Assembly: GCA_002441095.1 (NCBI GenBank)
Contig: DJVG01000036.1
Coordinates: forward strand, 1-34,418
Direction: 5' to 3'
Length of the DNA stretch: 34,418 nucleotides
Source: Elusimicrobia bacterium UBA6262
Lineage (GTDB): Bacteria > CAYTYR01 > UBA6262
The notes under the pieces are model-generated. The model did not search any database, had not been told where the DNA came from, and saw only the letters and a program-made list of their open reading frames with translations. This document shows, piece after piece, positions 22,149-29,034 of the stretch (positions are counted from its first letter, which is position 1; each line of letters starts with the position of its first letter). The position numbers and the translations under genes were made by a program.

Positions 22149-23233
22149 AAAAGGTCAAAGTTAATTTAAAAGAGAGAAGCTATAACATAATTGTCAGGGC
22201 AGACCTGGCAAAAATAGGCAGTTCCCTGCGCGCCTTAAAAATTGGCCAGAAAGTTATGATCGTAACCAATCCTAAAGTGGGGCACTGGTATCTACCGCAA
22301 GTTGAACAAAGCCTGAAGAAAGCCGGTTTTACCGTAAACTGTACCATGATCCCTGACGGGGAGCGGTATAAGTCACAGGAATCAGCCAATAAGGTCTATG
22401 CCAGGTGCCTGCAATACGGGCTGGACCGGGGCGGGACTATCTTGGCCTTAGGCGGCGGAGTGATCGGGGACCTGGCTGGCTTTGCTGCGGCTACTTTTAT
22501 GCGCGGCATAAACCTGGTACAGGTGCCGACTACCCTGTTGGCCCAGGTAGATTCCAGCGTGGGAGGAAAAGTAGGGATTAACCTGCCTGATGGTAAAAAT
22601 ATGGTGGGAGCTTTTTACCAGCCAAAATTGGTTTATACAGACCTTAAAACTCTCCGCACCTTGCCGGCTAAGGAATTTTCACATGGCTTGGCCGAAGTGA
22701 TCAAATATGGCGTTATTTATGATGCCAGCCTGTTTGCTTATCTGGAAAAAAACATAGGACGGCTCAAAAAACTGGATGAAACTGTTTTGCAGAAAGTGAT
22801 CAGCCGGTGCTGCGCAATCAAAGCCCGGGTAGTGGCCCTGGATGAAAAAGAAAAAAATCTGCGGGCGATCCTCAATTTCGGCCATACGATAGGACATGCG
22901 CTGGAAGGGATCACCCGTTATAAAAAATACAAGCACGGAGAGGCAGTAGCTATCGGCATGATCGGCGCGGCAAGAATTGCTGAATGCTTGAAGCTGAATG
23001 CTGAAGGAATTAGCGGAAGAATGGAAAAGCTTTTAATAAAAGCAGGCCTGCCGGTTCAGGTGAAAGGTGTAAAATTAGTATGGGCTGATTTCCTGAGATT
23101 TATGCAGCATGATAAAAAAGTGCTGGCCGGCAACATCAGGTTTGTCCTGCCGGTAGCAATCGGCAAAGTGAAAATTATAGATACTGTACCCTTGCCTGTA
23201 ATTAAAGAGGTCATAAATTCTTTAAGCAAGTGA
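22145..23233 (+). CDS. aroB: 3-dehydroquinate synthase
   Basis: A 362-residue NAD- and metal-dependent enzyme converting DAHP to 3-dehydroquinate. Seen: G-G-G-V-I-G-D-L-A-G-F-A-A-A-T-F-M-R-G, Q-V-P-T-T-L-L-A-Q-V-D-S-S-V-G-G-K, the metal-binding E-V-I-K-Y-G and N-F-G-H-T-I-G-H-A. It overlaps aroK by 4 bases and precedes a single arm of the 43-base repeat. Length and motifs are normal. Confidence 0.96.
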   Translation: MKKVKVNLKERSYNIIVRADLAKIGSSLRALKIGQKVMIVTNPKVGHWYLPQVEQSLKKAGFTVNCTMIPDGERYKSQESANKVYARCLQYGLDRGGTILALGGGVIGDLAGFAAATFMRGINLVQVPTTLLAQVDSSVGGKVGINLPDGKNMVGAFYQPKLVYTDLKTLRTLPAKEFSHGLAEVIKYGVIYDASLFAYLEKNIGRLKKLDETVLQKVISRCCAIKARVVALDEKEKNLRAILNFGHTIGHALEGITRYKKYKHGEAVAIGMIGAARIAECLKLNAEGISGRMEKLLIKAGLPVQVKGVKLVWADFLRFMQHDKKVLAGNIRFVLPVAIGKVKIIDTVPLPVIKEVINSLSK

Positions 23234-23243
23234 GCCGGCTCTT

Positions 23244-23285
23244 ACTGTTCTTTGCCGGACTGGCAACTGCTTCTCGTTTTGACTG
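23244..23285. repeat. Single arm of the CAGTTGCCAGT repeat family
   Basis: The reverse complement of 23244-23285 reads CAGTCAAAACGAGAAGCAGT followed by TGCCAGT, then diverges and ends AACAGT. It closely matches the arms of the elements at 14829 and 21525, but no partner arm is present, so this is a half or decayed copy. It lies in the aroB-aroQ gap. Confidence 0.7.
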
Positions 23286-23314
23286 GCACACTTATTCGAA
23301 AAAGGAGTCTGAAA

Positions 23315-23752
23315 ATGAAAAGAATACTGGTCATTCATGGGCCCAATCTTAACCTACTGGGCAAGAGAGAGCCAAATGTTTATGGCAAAGTCACCCTCAA
23401 GAAGATCAACGAAGAATTAGCCAAGGAAGCTAAAAAACTTAAAATAGAAGTTAAAACCTTTCAGTCTGCTCATGAAGGAGAGATCGTGGAGGCTATTGGC
23501 AAAGCTGGGGATTGGGCTGATGCGATAGTGATAAACCCGGCAGCTTATACTCATACCAGCGTGGCGATCCGGGATGCAGTTTTGGCCGTCAATATCCCGG
23601 TAGTGGAAGTACATTTATCCAATATTTATAAACGGGAAGAATTCAGGCATAAATCTATGGTCGCACCGGCCGCCGCCGGGCAGATCTCCGGTTTTGGCGT
23701 CAATAGCTACCTGCTTGGCCTGCAGGCCGCCGCTGCCCTCTGTGAAAAGTAA
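23315..23752 (+). CDS. aroQ: Type II 3-dehydroquinate dehydratase
   Basis: A 145-residue dodecameric-type enzyme dehydrating 3-dehydroquinate. Seen: I-H-G-P-N-L-N-L-L-G-K-R-E-P-x-x-Y-G (catalytic Arg and Tyr in the flexible loop), Q-S-A-H-E-G-E-I-V, N-P-A-A-Y-T-H-T-S-V-A (substrate-binding Asn) and E-V-H-L-S-N-I (catalytic His). I chose ATG 23315 with AAAGGAG upstream; the longer frame from 23252 encodes only repeat sequence. Its normal length and the aroQ-pepP-efp-accB-accC order are as in many Gram-positive and candidate-phylum genomes. Confidence 0.96.
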   Translation: MKRILVIHGPNLNLLGKREPNVYGKVTLKKINEELAKEAKKLKIEVKTFQSAHEGEIVEAIGKAGDWADAIVINPAAYTHTSVAIRDAVLAVNIPVVEVHLSNIYKREEFRHKSMVAPAAAGQISGFGVNSYLLGLQAAAALCEK

Positions 23753-23760
23753 TATTAACT

Positions 23761-24807
23761 ATGACCTCGCAGCGGATCAGGAAAGTTCAACATCAACTCA
23801 TCAGGAAAAAACTGGATGCTCTTTTAGTGACTAATCCAGTCAGTTTGCTTTATCTCTTTGGCGTAGCCGAGGAAGACAGTTTTGCGCTTATCAGCCGGGG
23901 AAAAACTTTATTATATATTTCTGCATTAAATTACTCAGAAGTCAAAAAGATAGTTAAGGCTAGTAGGCTCAGTATTATCAGCAATCGAGAGAAAGTCGCT
24001 GAATATCTGCGCTCCCTGGCTGGCAGGAAAATTGGCTTTGAAAGCAGTAATTTAACAGTACGCGGCTTGTCAGTTTGGAAAAAGATGTTGCGCCAGGCAA
24101 AGTTAATGCCGACAACAAACCTGATCGAAGACCTGCGGTTGGTTAAAGATAAAGAAGAAATTACCTTGATTCGCAAAGCCGCCGGTATTGCTGATACAGT
24201 ATTCCAAGAGCTCAGGCCTATGATCCGGCCGGGAGTTACAGAGCGGTTTATAGCCGGGAAGATCGACGCTTTAATCAGGGAAAAAGGGTGTGAACCGGCC
24301 TTTAAAACCATTGTGGCCAGCGGTCAAAATACTGCTGTACCGCATCATGCCGTAAGCAGTCGCACCTTAAAGAAAAACGATATTGTAATGCTTGATTTTG
24401 GGGCTGTTTATAAAGGGTATCGTTCTGACTTGACAAGGACGATATTTTTAGGTAAAATTAATAAATTACACCAGTGTTTATATGACTTAGTTGCTGCCGC
24501 ACAGTCTGAGGCTATTAAGGCTGTTGGCCCCGGGGTCAAGACAGAGTCCATAGACCGGGACGCTAGAAGTATTATTGCTAAAGCAGGTTATGGCAATTAT
24601 TTTATCCATAGTACGGGGCATGGGCTGGGATTGGAGACTCACGAATCTCCCCGGGTAAGCAGTAAAGATACAACTACCCTGCATCCTGGCATGGTGGTGA
24701 CCGTAGAGCCGGGAATATACCTTCCCCGCTGCGGCGGGGTCAGGATCGAAGATATGGTGCTGGTCACAACTACCGGCCGAGAAGTTTTGACGAAAGCAGC
24801 TAAGTAA
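23761..24807 (+). CDS. M24 family Xaa-Pro peptidase
   Basis: A 348-residue aminopeptidase-fold protein that should cleave Xaa-Pro bonds using two metal ions. An N-terminal creatinase-like domain (about 1-125) precedes the catalytic pita-bread domain. Metal ligands seen: Asp in M-L-D-F-G-A and S-D-L-T-R-T-I-F, His in S-T-G-H-G-L-G-L-E-T-H-E, and two Glu in V-E-P-G-I-Y and R-I-E-D-M-V. It starts 8 bases after aroQ. It could be called PepP or PepQ; sequence alone does not settle which. The adjacent efp gene fits a common pairing. Confidence 0.92.
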   Translation: MTSQRIRKVQHQLIRKKLDALLVTNPVSLLYLFGVAEEDSFALISRGKTLLYISALNYSEVKKIVKASRLSIISNREKVAEYLRSLAGRKIGFESSNLTVRGLSVWKKMLRQAKLMPTTNLIEDLRLVKDKEEITLIRKAAGIADTVFQELRPMIRPGVTERFIAGKIDALIREKGCEPAFKTIVASGQNTAVPHHAVSSRTLKKNDIVMLDFGAVYKGYRSDLTRTIFLGKINKLHQCLYDLVAAAQSEAIKAVGPGVKTESIDRDARSIIAKAGYGNYFIHSTGHGLGLETHESPRVSSKDTTTLHPGMVVTVEPGIYLPRCGGVRIEDMVLVTTTGREVLTKAAK

Positions 24808-24815
24808 TAGAAGAA

Positions 24816-24891
24816 TGTTGCAGGTTGTAGATGTAAGTATGGAAGTAGGTCACCCATAGCCCTCAGCCCAAACTTACTTCCTAACCCAACA
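24816..24891. repeat. Palindrome of the GTTGGGTTA-GAAGTAAGTTTGG family, copy 1 (inverted)
   Basis: TGTTGCAGGTTGTAGATG with GTAAGT (24816-24839) pairs with ACTTACTTCCTAACCCAACA (24872-24891). The reverse complement of the right half matches the left half of the element at 34169 at about 30 of 35 positions, so the two are copies in opposite orientation. It lies between the peptidase gene and efp. Confidence 0.7.
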
Positions 24892-24920
24892 CCCAAAAAC
24901 AAAAAAGGGGAGTATAATAC

Positions 24921-25478
24921 GTGATAACAGCGGGGGATTTTCGTAACGGATTGGTCTTTAAGTATGAAGGGGGACTGTACAAGGTTGTGGAATTTCAGCA
25001 TCACAAGCCTGGCAAAGGTCGGGCTTTTATGCGTTCAAAAATTAAAAACGTGCGGAACGGGGCAGTGCTGGAAAGAACGTTCCGGCCTGATGAAAAGATA
25101 GAGAATGTGACCTTGGAACTGCAGAAAATGCAATTTATGTATAAACAGAATGAACGGTATGCTTTTATGGACCAGTCCACTTATGAACAGGTAGAAATTG
25201 ACAAGGACCATTTAGGAGATAATGCCAAGTTCTTAAAAGAAGGGCTGGAAGTTACGGTAGTAAAGCATGAAGGAGAGATTATCGGTGTTGACCTGCCTAT
25301 TTCTATTGAGCTGAAAGTAACCTATACTGAGCCAGGATTGAAAGGTGATACAGTGTCATCTACCTATAAAGCCGCCACCCTGGAAACCGGGGCAGTGATC
25401 CAGGTGCCGCTGTTCATAACAATAGGTGATGTAGTGATTATAGATACACGGAACGGGGAATACCAGTCAAGGGCATAA
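24921..25478 (+). CDS. efp: Elongation factor P
   Basis: A 185-residue translation factor that relieves stalling at polyproline. Three domains of normal length; the conserved loop P-G-K-G carries Lys 32, the position modified in many bacteria, and it is followed by R-A-F. The C-terminal domain ends G-D-V-V-I-I-D-T-R-N-G-E-Y. The start is GTG 24921 after GGGGAG. No EpmA/EpmB genes are nearby, so modification type is unknown. Confidence 0.96.
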   Translation: MITAGDFRNGLVFKYEGGLYKVVEFQHHKPGKGRAFMRSKIKNVRNGAVLERTFRPDEKIENVTLELQKMQFMYKQNERYAFMDQSTYEQVEIDKDHLGDNAKFLKEGLEVTVVKHEGEIIGVDLPISIELKVTYTEPGLKGDTVSSTYKAATLETGAVIQVPLFITIGDVVIIDTRNGEYQSRA

Positions 25479-25481
25479 AGA

Positions 25482-25578
25482 AGTTAACGAGTTTCAAGTT
25501 ACGAGTTACGAGTTTAGATCACTTTTAATAATAGCTCAAATCAAAACTCGCCAACCCGCAACTCGCTAACTCGCAACT
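25482..25578. repeat. Palindrome built from ACGAGTT heptamers
   Basis: The left arm contains four consecutive heptamers, ACGAGTT, TCAAGTT, ACGAGTT, ACGAGTT (25487-25514). The right arm (25543-25578) carries complementary words (AACTCGC, AACCCGC, AACTCGC, AACTCGC). The 28-base centre is AT-rich. It starts 4 bases after efp and ends before the accB ribosome-binding site (GGAGG at about 25587). Confidence 0.75.
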
Positions 25579-25595
25579 GTTGTTATGGAGGTTAC

Positions 25596-26063
25596 ATGGA
25601 TACTAAAGATATTAAGAAGTTCCTGGAGATCATTGCGGATACCGATATTGTTGAGCTGAACTGGGAAAAAGACGGTCAGAAGATTGGCTTCCGCAAAAAT
25701 GAAGGAGCGGTAATTAATCCGCTCAAGGAAGAAACTGCAGGCACTGACACGCTTAAGAAAAATGGGAATGGCAACGGCAAAGAACAGGTCGCGAATGTAG
25801 AAGTCTCTAATAACTATCACACCATCAAATCTACGATGGTAGGAACATTTTTTACGGCTCCGGCGCCAGATTCTCCGCCCTATATCCAGGAAGGTACAGT
25901 GATCAAGAAAGGGCAGAAGATAGCGGTGATCGAAGCGATGAAGATAATGAAAGACGTAGTGTCGGACACAGACGGGAAATTGATCAAGATCTTGCTCGAA
26001 AATGGCCATCATGTTGAATATGGCCAGCCGATCTTTACTATCCAGATCCACCCAACAGAATAG
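25596..26063 (+). CDS. accB: Biotin carboxyl carrier protein of acetyl-CoA carboxylase
   Basis: A 155-residue BCCP. The N-terminal dimer region is followed by a short Gly/Asn/Lys linker (about 55-65) and the C-terminal biotinyl domain with E-A-M-K-I-M-K-D, where Lys 116 is the expected biotin site. The P-x-P-D-S-P-P-Y segment is the usual thumb region. GGAGG precedes ATG 25596. The accB-accC order is standard; accA and accD are not in the window. Confidence 0.95.
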   Translation: MDTKDIKKFLEIIADTDIVELNWEKDGQKIGFRKNEGAVINPLKEETAGTDTLKKNGNGNGKEQVANVEVSNNYHTIKSTMVGTFFTAPAPDSPPYIQEGTVIKKGQKIAVIEAMKIMKDVVSDTDGKLIKILLENGHHVEYGQPIFTIQIHPTE

Positions 26064-26075
26064 GAAAAGTTCATT

Positions 26076-26107
26076 TCCCGATAGGAATTATAATTACCCT
26101 ATCGGGA
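26076..26107. repeat. 10-bp perfect hairpin between accB and accC
   Basis: TCCCGATAGG (26076-26085) pairs perfectly with CCTATCGGGA (26098-26107). The loop contains a second perfect palindrome, AATTATAATT (26086-26095). No T-run follows, so it is more likely an mRNA processing or stability element, or an extragenic palindrome, than a terminator. Confidence 0.65.
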
Positions 26108-26133
26108 TGAAGTTGAGCTTCAAAGGAGAAAAA

Positions 26134-27492
26134 ATGTTTAAAAAAATCTTGATCGCCAACCGCGGAGAAATAGCTTTACGCGTTATCCGGGCTTGCAAGG
26201 AAATGGGTATCCGTACTGTAGCGGTACACTCTGAAGAGGACCGGGAATCACTGCATGTGAAGTGCGCCGATGAAAGTGTTTGCATCGGTCCGGCTCAATC
26301 GTCAGAAAGTTATTTGAATATCCCTAATATTATCAGCGCGGCGGAGATTACCGGTGCTGATGCTATTCATCCTGGCTATGGGTTCCTGGCTGAGAATTCC
26401 TATTTCGCGGAAGTATGCGAGAGCTGTAATATCAAATTTATCGGGCCTTCCAAGGAAGCGATCCTGAAAATGGGCGATAAAGTCCAGGCCCGGGCGATCA
26501 TGGATAAAGCCGGAGTTCCGATCATCCCAGGCAGTGAAGGAGTGATTTCCAGGGCCGAGGAAGCCCTGAAGCTGGTAAAAAAAGTAAAATACCCTGTGAT
26601 CGTGAAAGCTGCCGGCGGCGGCGGTGGCAAGGGCATGCGTATTGTGCAGAACGAAGAAGCCCTGAAAAATGCCATATTAACAGCCCAGAACGAAGCCAAA
26701 AGGGCTTTCGGCAATCCAGAAGTGTATATTGAAAAATATGTAGAAGAACCACGCCATATAGAGTTTCAGATCATGGCTGATAGCAAGGGAGACGTGGTCT
26801 ATTTACCAGAGAGAGATTGTTCGATCCAACGCCGTTACCAGAAATTATTGGAAGAATCACCTTCCACTTTCATTTCTGATAAATTACGCAAGAAAATGGG
26901 TAAGGCTGCCTGCCGCGCGGCTAAAGCTGTGAAATATGTAACCGTCGGCACAGTAGAATTCCTGGTAGATAAGCACGGCCATTATTATTTTATGGAAATG
27001 AATACCCGGATCCAGGTTGAACATCCGGTGAGCGAACTGGTCACTGGTATCGACCTGGTGAAAGAACAAATAAGGCTGGCGGCCGGCGAACGCCTGGATG
27101 TTGACCAGGATGATATTGAAATCAGGGGCCACGCCATAGAATGCCGCATTAACGCCGAAGACAGTGATAAGGATTTTATCCCTTCACCTGGGAAAATAAC
27201 TAAATTCCAGGTGCCAGGAGGCCCTGGAGTGCGGGTAGATACCCATGTTTACACAGGTTATATTATTCCGCCCTATTATGACTCTATGATCGCCAAGATC
27301 CTGACCTATGGACATGACCGCGAGGAAGCGATCATCCATATGCAGCGGGCCTTGAGCGAATTTGTGATCGAAGGAGTAAAAACCACGATCCCGTTCCATC
27401 TGCGTATCCTGGATAATCAGCATTTCAAGAAAGGCGAAGTATATACTAATTTTATCCAGAAAAGGATAATAGAAGAGGTCGCGAAGCAGTAA
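26134..27492 (+). CDS. accC: Biotin carboxylase subunit of acetyl-CoA carboxylase
   Basis: A 452-residue ATP-grasp enzyme that carboxylates the biotin on AccB. Seen: F-K-K-I-L-I-A-N-R-G-E-I-A-L-R (2-16), H-P-G-Y-G-F-L-A-E-N, the ATP-binding A-A-G-G-G-G-G-K-G-M-R, E-R-D-C-S-I-Q-R-R-x-Q-K and the catalytic region M-N-T-R-I-Q-V-E-H. I chose ATG 26134, with AAAGGAG 5 bases upstream, instead of the frame-start 26002, which would overlap accB and read through the hairpin. Length is normal. Confidence 0.96.
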   Translation: MFKKILIANRGEIALRVIRACKEMGIRTVAVHSEEDRESLHVKCADESVCIGPAQSSESYLNIPNIISAAEITGADAIHPGYGFLAENSYFAEVCESCNIKFIGPSKEAILKMGDKVQARAIMDKAGVPIIPGSEGVISRAEEALKLVKKVKYPVIVKAAGGGGGKGMRIVQNEEALKNAILTAQNEAKRAFGNPEVYIEKYVEEPRHIEFQIMADSKGDVVYLPERDCSIQRRYQKLLEESPSTFISDKLRKKMGKAACRAAKAVKYVTVGTVEFLVDKHGHYYFMEMNTRIQVEHPVSELVTGIDLVKEQIRLAAGERLDVDQDDIEIRGHAIECRINAEDSDKDFIPSPGKITKFQVPGGPGVRVDTHVYTGYIIPPYYDSMIAKILTYGHDREEAIIHMQRALSEFVIEGVKTTIPFHLRILDNQHFKKGEVYTNFIQKRIIEEVAKQ

Positions 27493-27540
27493 AAAAATAG
27501 GCACAAAGTTTAGAGCAAAAACAAGGCATAAAGGCAGGTA

Positions 27541-28113
27541 ATGATGAAAGACCAAATAAGTAAAATATTAGCAGTACATGAACAGGTATGCCAGAATGTG
27601 GCCAAGAACAACATTGGCGATATAGAGAAGGTCGCCCGGGCCATAATTAATTGTTTTCACCAGGGAGGAAAGGTTATATTTTTTGGCAACGGCGGCAGTG
27701 CTTCTGACGCCCAGCATCTGGCCACCGAACTAGTCTGCCGGTTGAAACTGGAACGTAAAGCGCTCCCGGCTATGGCCTTAAATACGAATACCAGCCTTTT
27801 AACTGCCCAAGGCAATGATTATGGTTTTGAGACTGTTTTTTCACGGCAAATTGAGGCTTTTGCCGGTAAGAATGACGTGGTTATAGGTATCAGCACCAGC
27901 GGGAATTCAGCCAATGTCTTAAAAGCTATCGTTACCGCTAATAAGATCGGGTGTTTGACCATTGGCTTTAGCGGCGGCGATGGCGGTATGCTGGCCAAGA
28001 CCGCGGGAATTAATTTTGTCGTCTCCAGCAACATTACCCAGCATGTACAGGAAATGCATATCACTGCGGGACATATTGTTTGCGAACTGGTAGAAGAAGC
28101 GCTAGCGAAATAA
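27541..28113 (+). CDS. gmhA: Phosphoheptose isomerase (SIS domain), GmhA-like
   Basis: A 190-residue SIS-domain protein that converts sedoheptulose 7-phosphate to D-glycero-D-manno-heptose 7-phosphate, the first step to ADP-heptose. Seen: G-N-G-G-S-A-S-D-A-Q-H-L-A-T-E-L, G-I-S-T-S-G-N-S-A-N-V-L, and a C-terminal Q-E-M-H-I-T-x-G-H with the Glu/His expected at the metal site. Two adjacent ATGs (27541, 27544) are possible starts. The next gene supplies a later step of the same pathway. Confidence 0.92.
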   Translation: MMKDQISKILAVHEQVCQNVAKNNIGDIEKVARAIINCFHQGGKVIFFGNGGSASDAQHLATELVCRLKLERKALPAMALNTNTSLLTAQGNDYGFETVFSRQIEAFAGKNDVVIGISTSGNSANVLKAIVTANKIGCLTIGFSGGDGGMLAKTAGINFVVSSNITQHVQEMHITAGHIVCELVEEALAK

Positions 28114-28114
28114 A

Positions 28115-28142
28115 GTTGATAGTTGATTGTTGATTGTTGATG
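28115..28142. repeat. Four tandem GTTGAT(N) heptamers
   Basis: GTTGATA, GTTGATT, GTTGATT, GTTGATG fill 28115-28142 without gaps, beginning one base after the gmhA stop and reaching the start region of the next gene. It is the cleanest tract of the word also seen at 2050, 19384 and 20275; here it has no inverted partner. Confidence 0.7.
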
Positions 28143-28151
28143 GAAAAAACT

Positions 28152-28637
28152 ATGAGAGCAAAAGATAAAATTATAGAGAGAAAGAAACTGGCTGGAATAT
28201 TAGCCAACCTGCGGGAACAAGGAAAAAAAATAGTTTTTACTAATGGTTGTTTTGACCTTTTACATGTTGGTCATGTCCGTTATTTGAACAAAGCCAAACA
28301 ATATGGCAATGTGCTGGTAGTAGCGCTGAATACTGATGCTTCCGTGCGTCGTCTTAAAGGCAAAACCCGGCCGCTGGTGCCGCAGCGGGAAAGGGCGGAA
28401 ATTTTGGGCGGCCTGGCGGCAGTGGATTATGTCACTTTTTTTCAGGAAGAGACTCCGGAGGCTATTATCAGCGAGCTCAAACCGCAAATCCTGGTTAAGG
28501 GCGCGGATTATAAGATCAAGGATATTGTCGGTAATCGCTTTATGAAAGACCATAACGGCCGGGTGGTGAGAATTCCCCTGGCCCAAGGGCAATCAACTAG
28601 TAATATCATTAAAAGTATCGTGAAGAAATATGGATAA
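28152..28637 (+). CDS. rfaE2: Heptose 1-phosphate nucleotidyltransferase (RfaE domain II/HldE C-terminal type)
   Basis: A 161-residue nucleotidyltransferase that should activate heptose 1-phosphate with ATP (or CTP) for lipopolysaccharide or other surface glycans. Seen: V-F-T-N-G-C-F-D-L-L-H-V-G-H-V-R-Y-L (H-x-G-H motif), T-R-P-L-V-P-Q-x-E-R-A-E-I-L, and V-K-G-A-D-Y. The kinase domain fused to it in HldE is absent, so this is the split form. ATG 28152 is preferred; ATG 28140 would put the start inside the GTTGAT tract. The end overlaps thiD2 by 8 bases. Confidence 0.9.
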   Translation: MRAKDKIIERKKLAGILANLREQGKKIVFTNGCFDLLHVGHVRYLNKAKQYGNVLVVALNTDASVRRLKGKTRPLVPQRERAEILGGLAAVDYVTFFQEETPEAIISELKPQILVKGADYKIKDIVGNRFMKDHNGRVVRIPLAQGQSTSNIIKSIVKKYG

Positions 28638-29034
28638 TAAACAAAATGTTTACCGGGTGTTGGATGCCAATATTAATCGCGCCCGTGAGGGGCTAAGGGT
28701 CCTGGAGGATGTGGCGCGGTTTATTTTAAATGACCGGAAAACTACAGCCATGCTGCGCTCCTGCAGGCATTTGCTGGACCGGAGCGCCAGGAAGATCTAT
28801 CCGCAGTTGCTGGCCGCCAGGGATTCCGGTGATGATTTGGGGCGTACCTTTAAAGAACCCAAAAGAAAAGACCTGCTGAGCCTGACTGCGGCTAATTTTA
28901 AAAGAGTAGAAGAAGCAATAAGGGTGCTGGAAGAATTTGCCAAATTGTTTGGCGCACATCAGGGCAGAATGTTTAAAAAGATCAGGTTCACCATGTACCA
29001 GGCTGAAAAAATTCTAGTAAAAAGGATTATATAA
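28630..29034 (+). CDS. thiD2: Stand-alone ThiD2-like hydroxymethylpyrimidine phosphate kinase
   Basis: A 134-residue helical protein matching the ThiD2 domain usually fused to the N-terminus of ThiE. Seen: Y-R-V-L-D-A-N-I-N-R-A-R-E-G-L-R-V-L-E-D (8-27), the R-H-x-L segment, L-L-A-A-R-D-S-G-D-D-L-G and the N-F-K-R-V-E-E-A-I-R-V-L-E-E block. ThiD2 phosphorylates the thiamin pyrimidine monophosphate. Here it is free of ThiE and adjacent (0 bases) to thiC, which makes that pyrimidine, so consecutive steps are coupled. ThiE is not in the window. Confidence 0.82.
   Translation: MDNKQNVYRVLDANINRAREGLRVLEDVARFILNDRKTTAMLRSCRHLLDRSARKIYPQLLAARDSGDDLGRTFKEPKRKDLLSLTAANFKRVEEAIRVLEEFAKLFGAHQGRMFKKIRFTMYQAEKILVKRII

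Noticed and set aside
23252..23314. N-terminal extension of AroQ
   Set aside because: The added residues are encoded by the CAGTTGCCAGT repeat; the family start and a good ribosome-binding site are at 23315.
26002..26133. N-terminal extension of AccC
   Set aside because: It overlaps the end of accB in another frame and reads through a hairpin; the normal start with AAAGGAG is at 26134.
28115..28142. CRISPR-like repeat
   Set aside because: The 7-base units are directly adjacent with no spacers; no cas genes are in the window.
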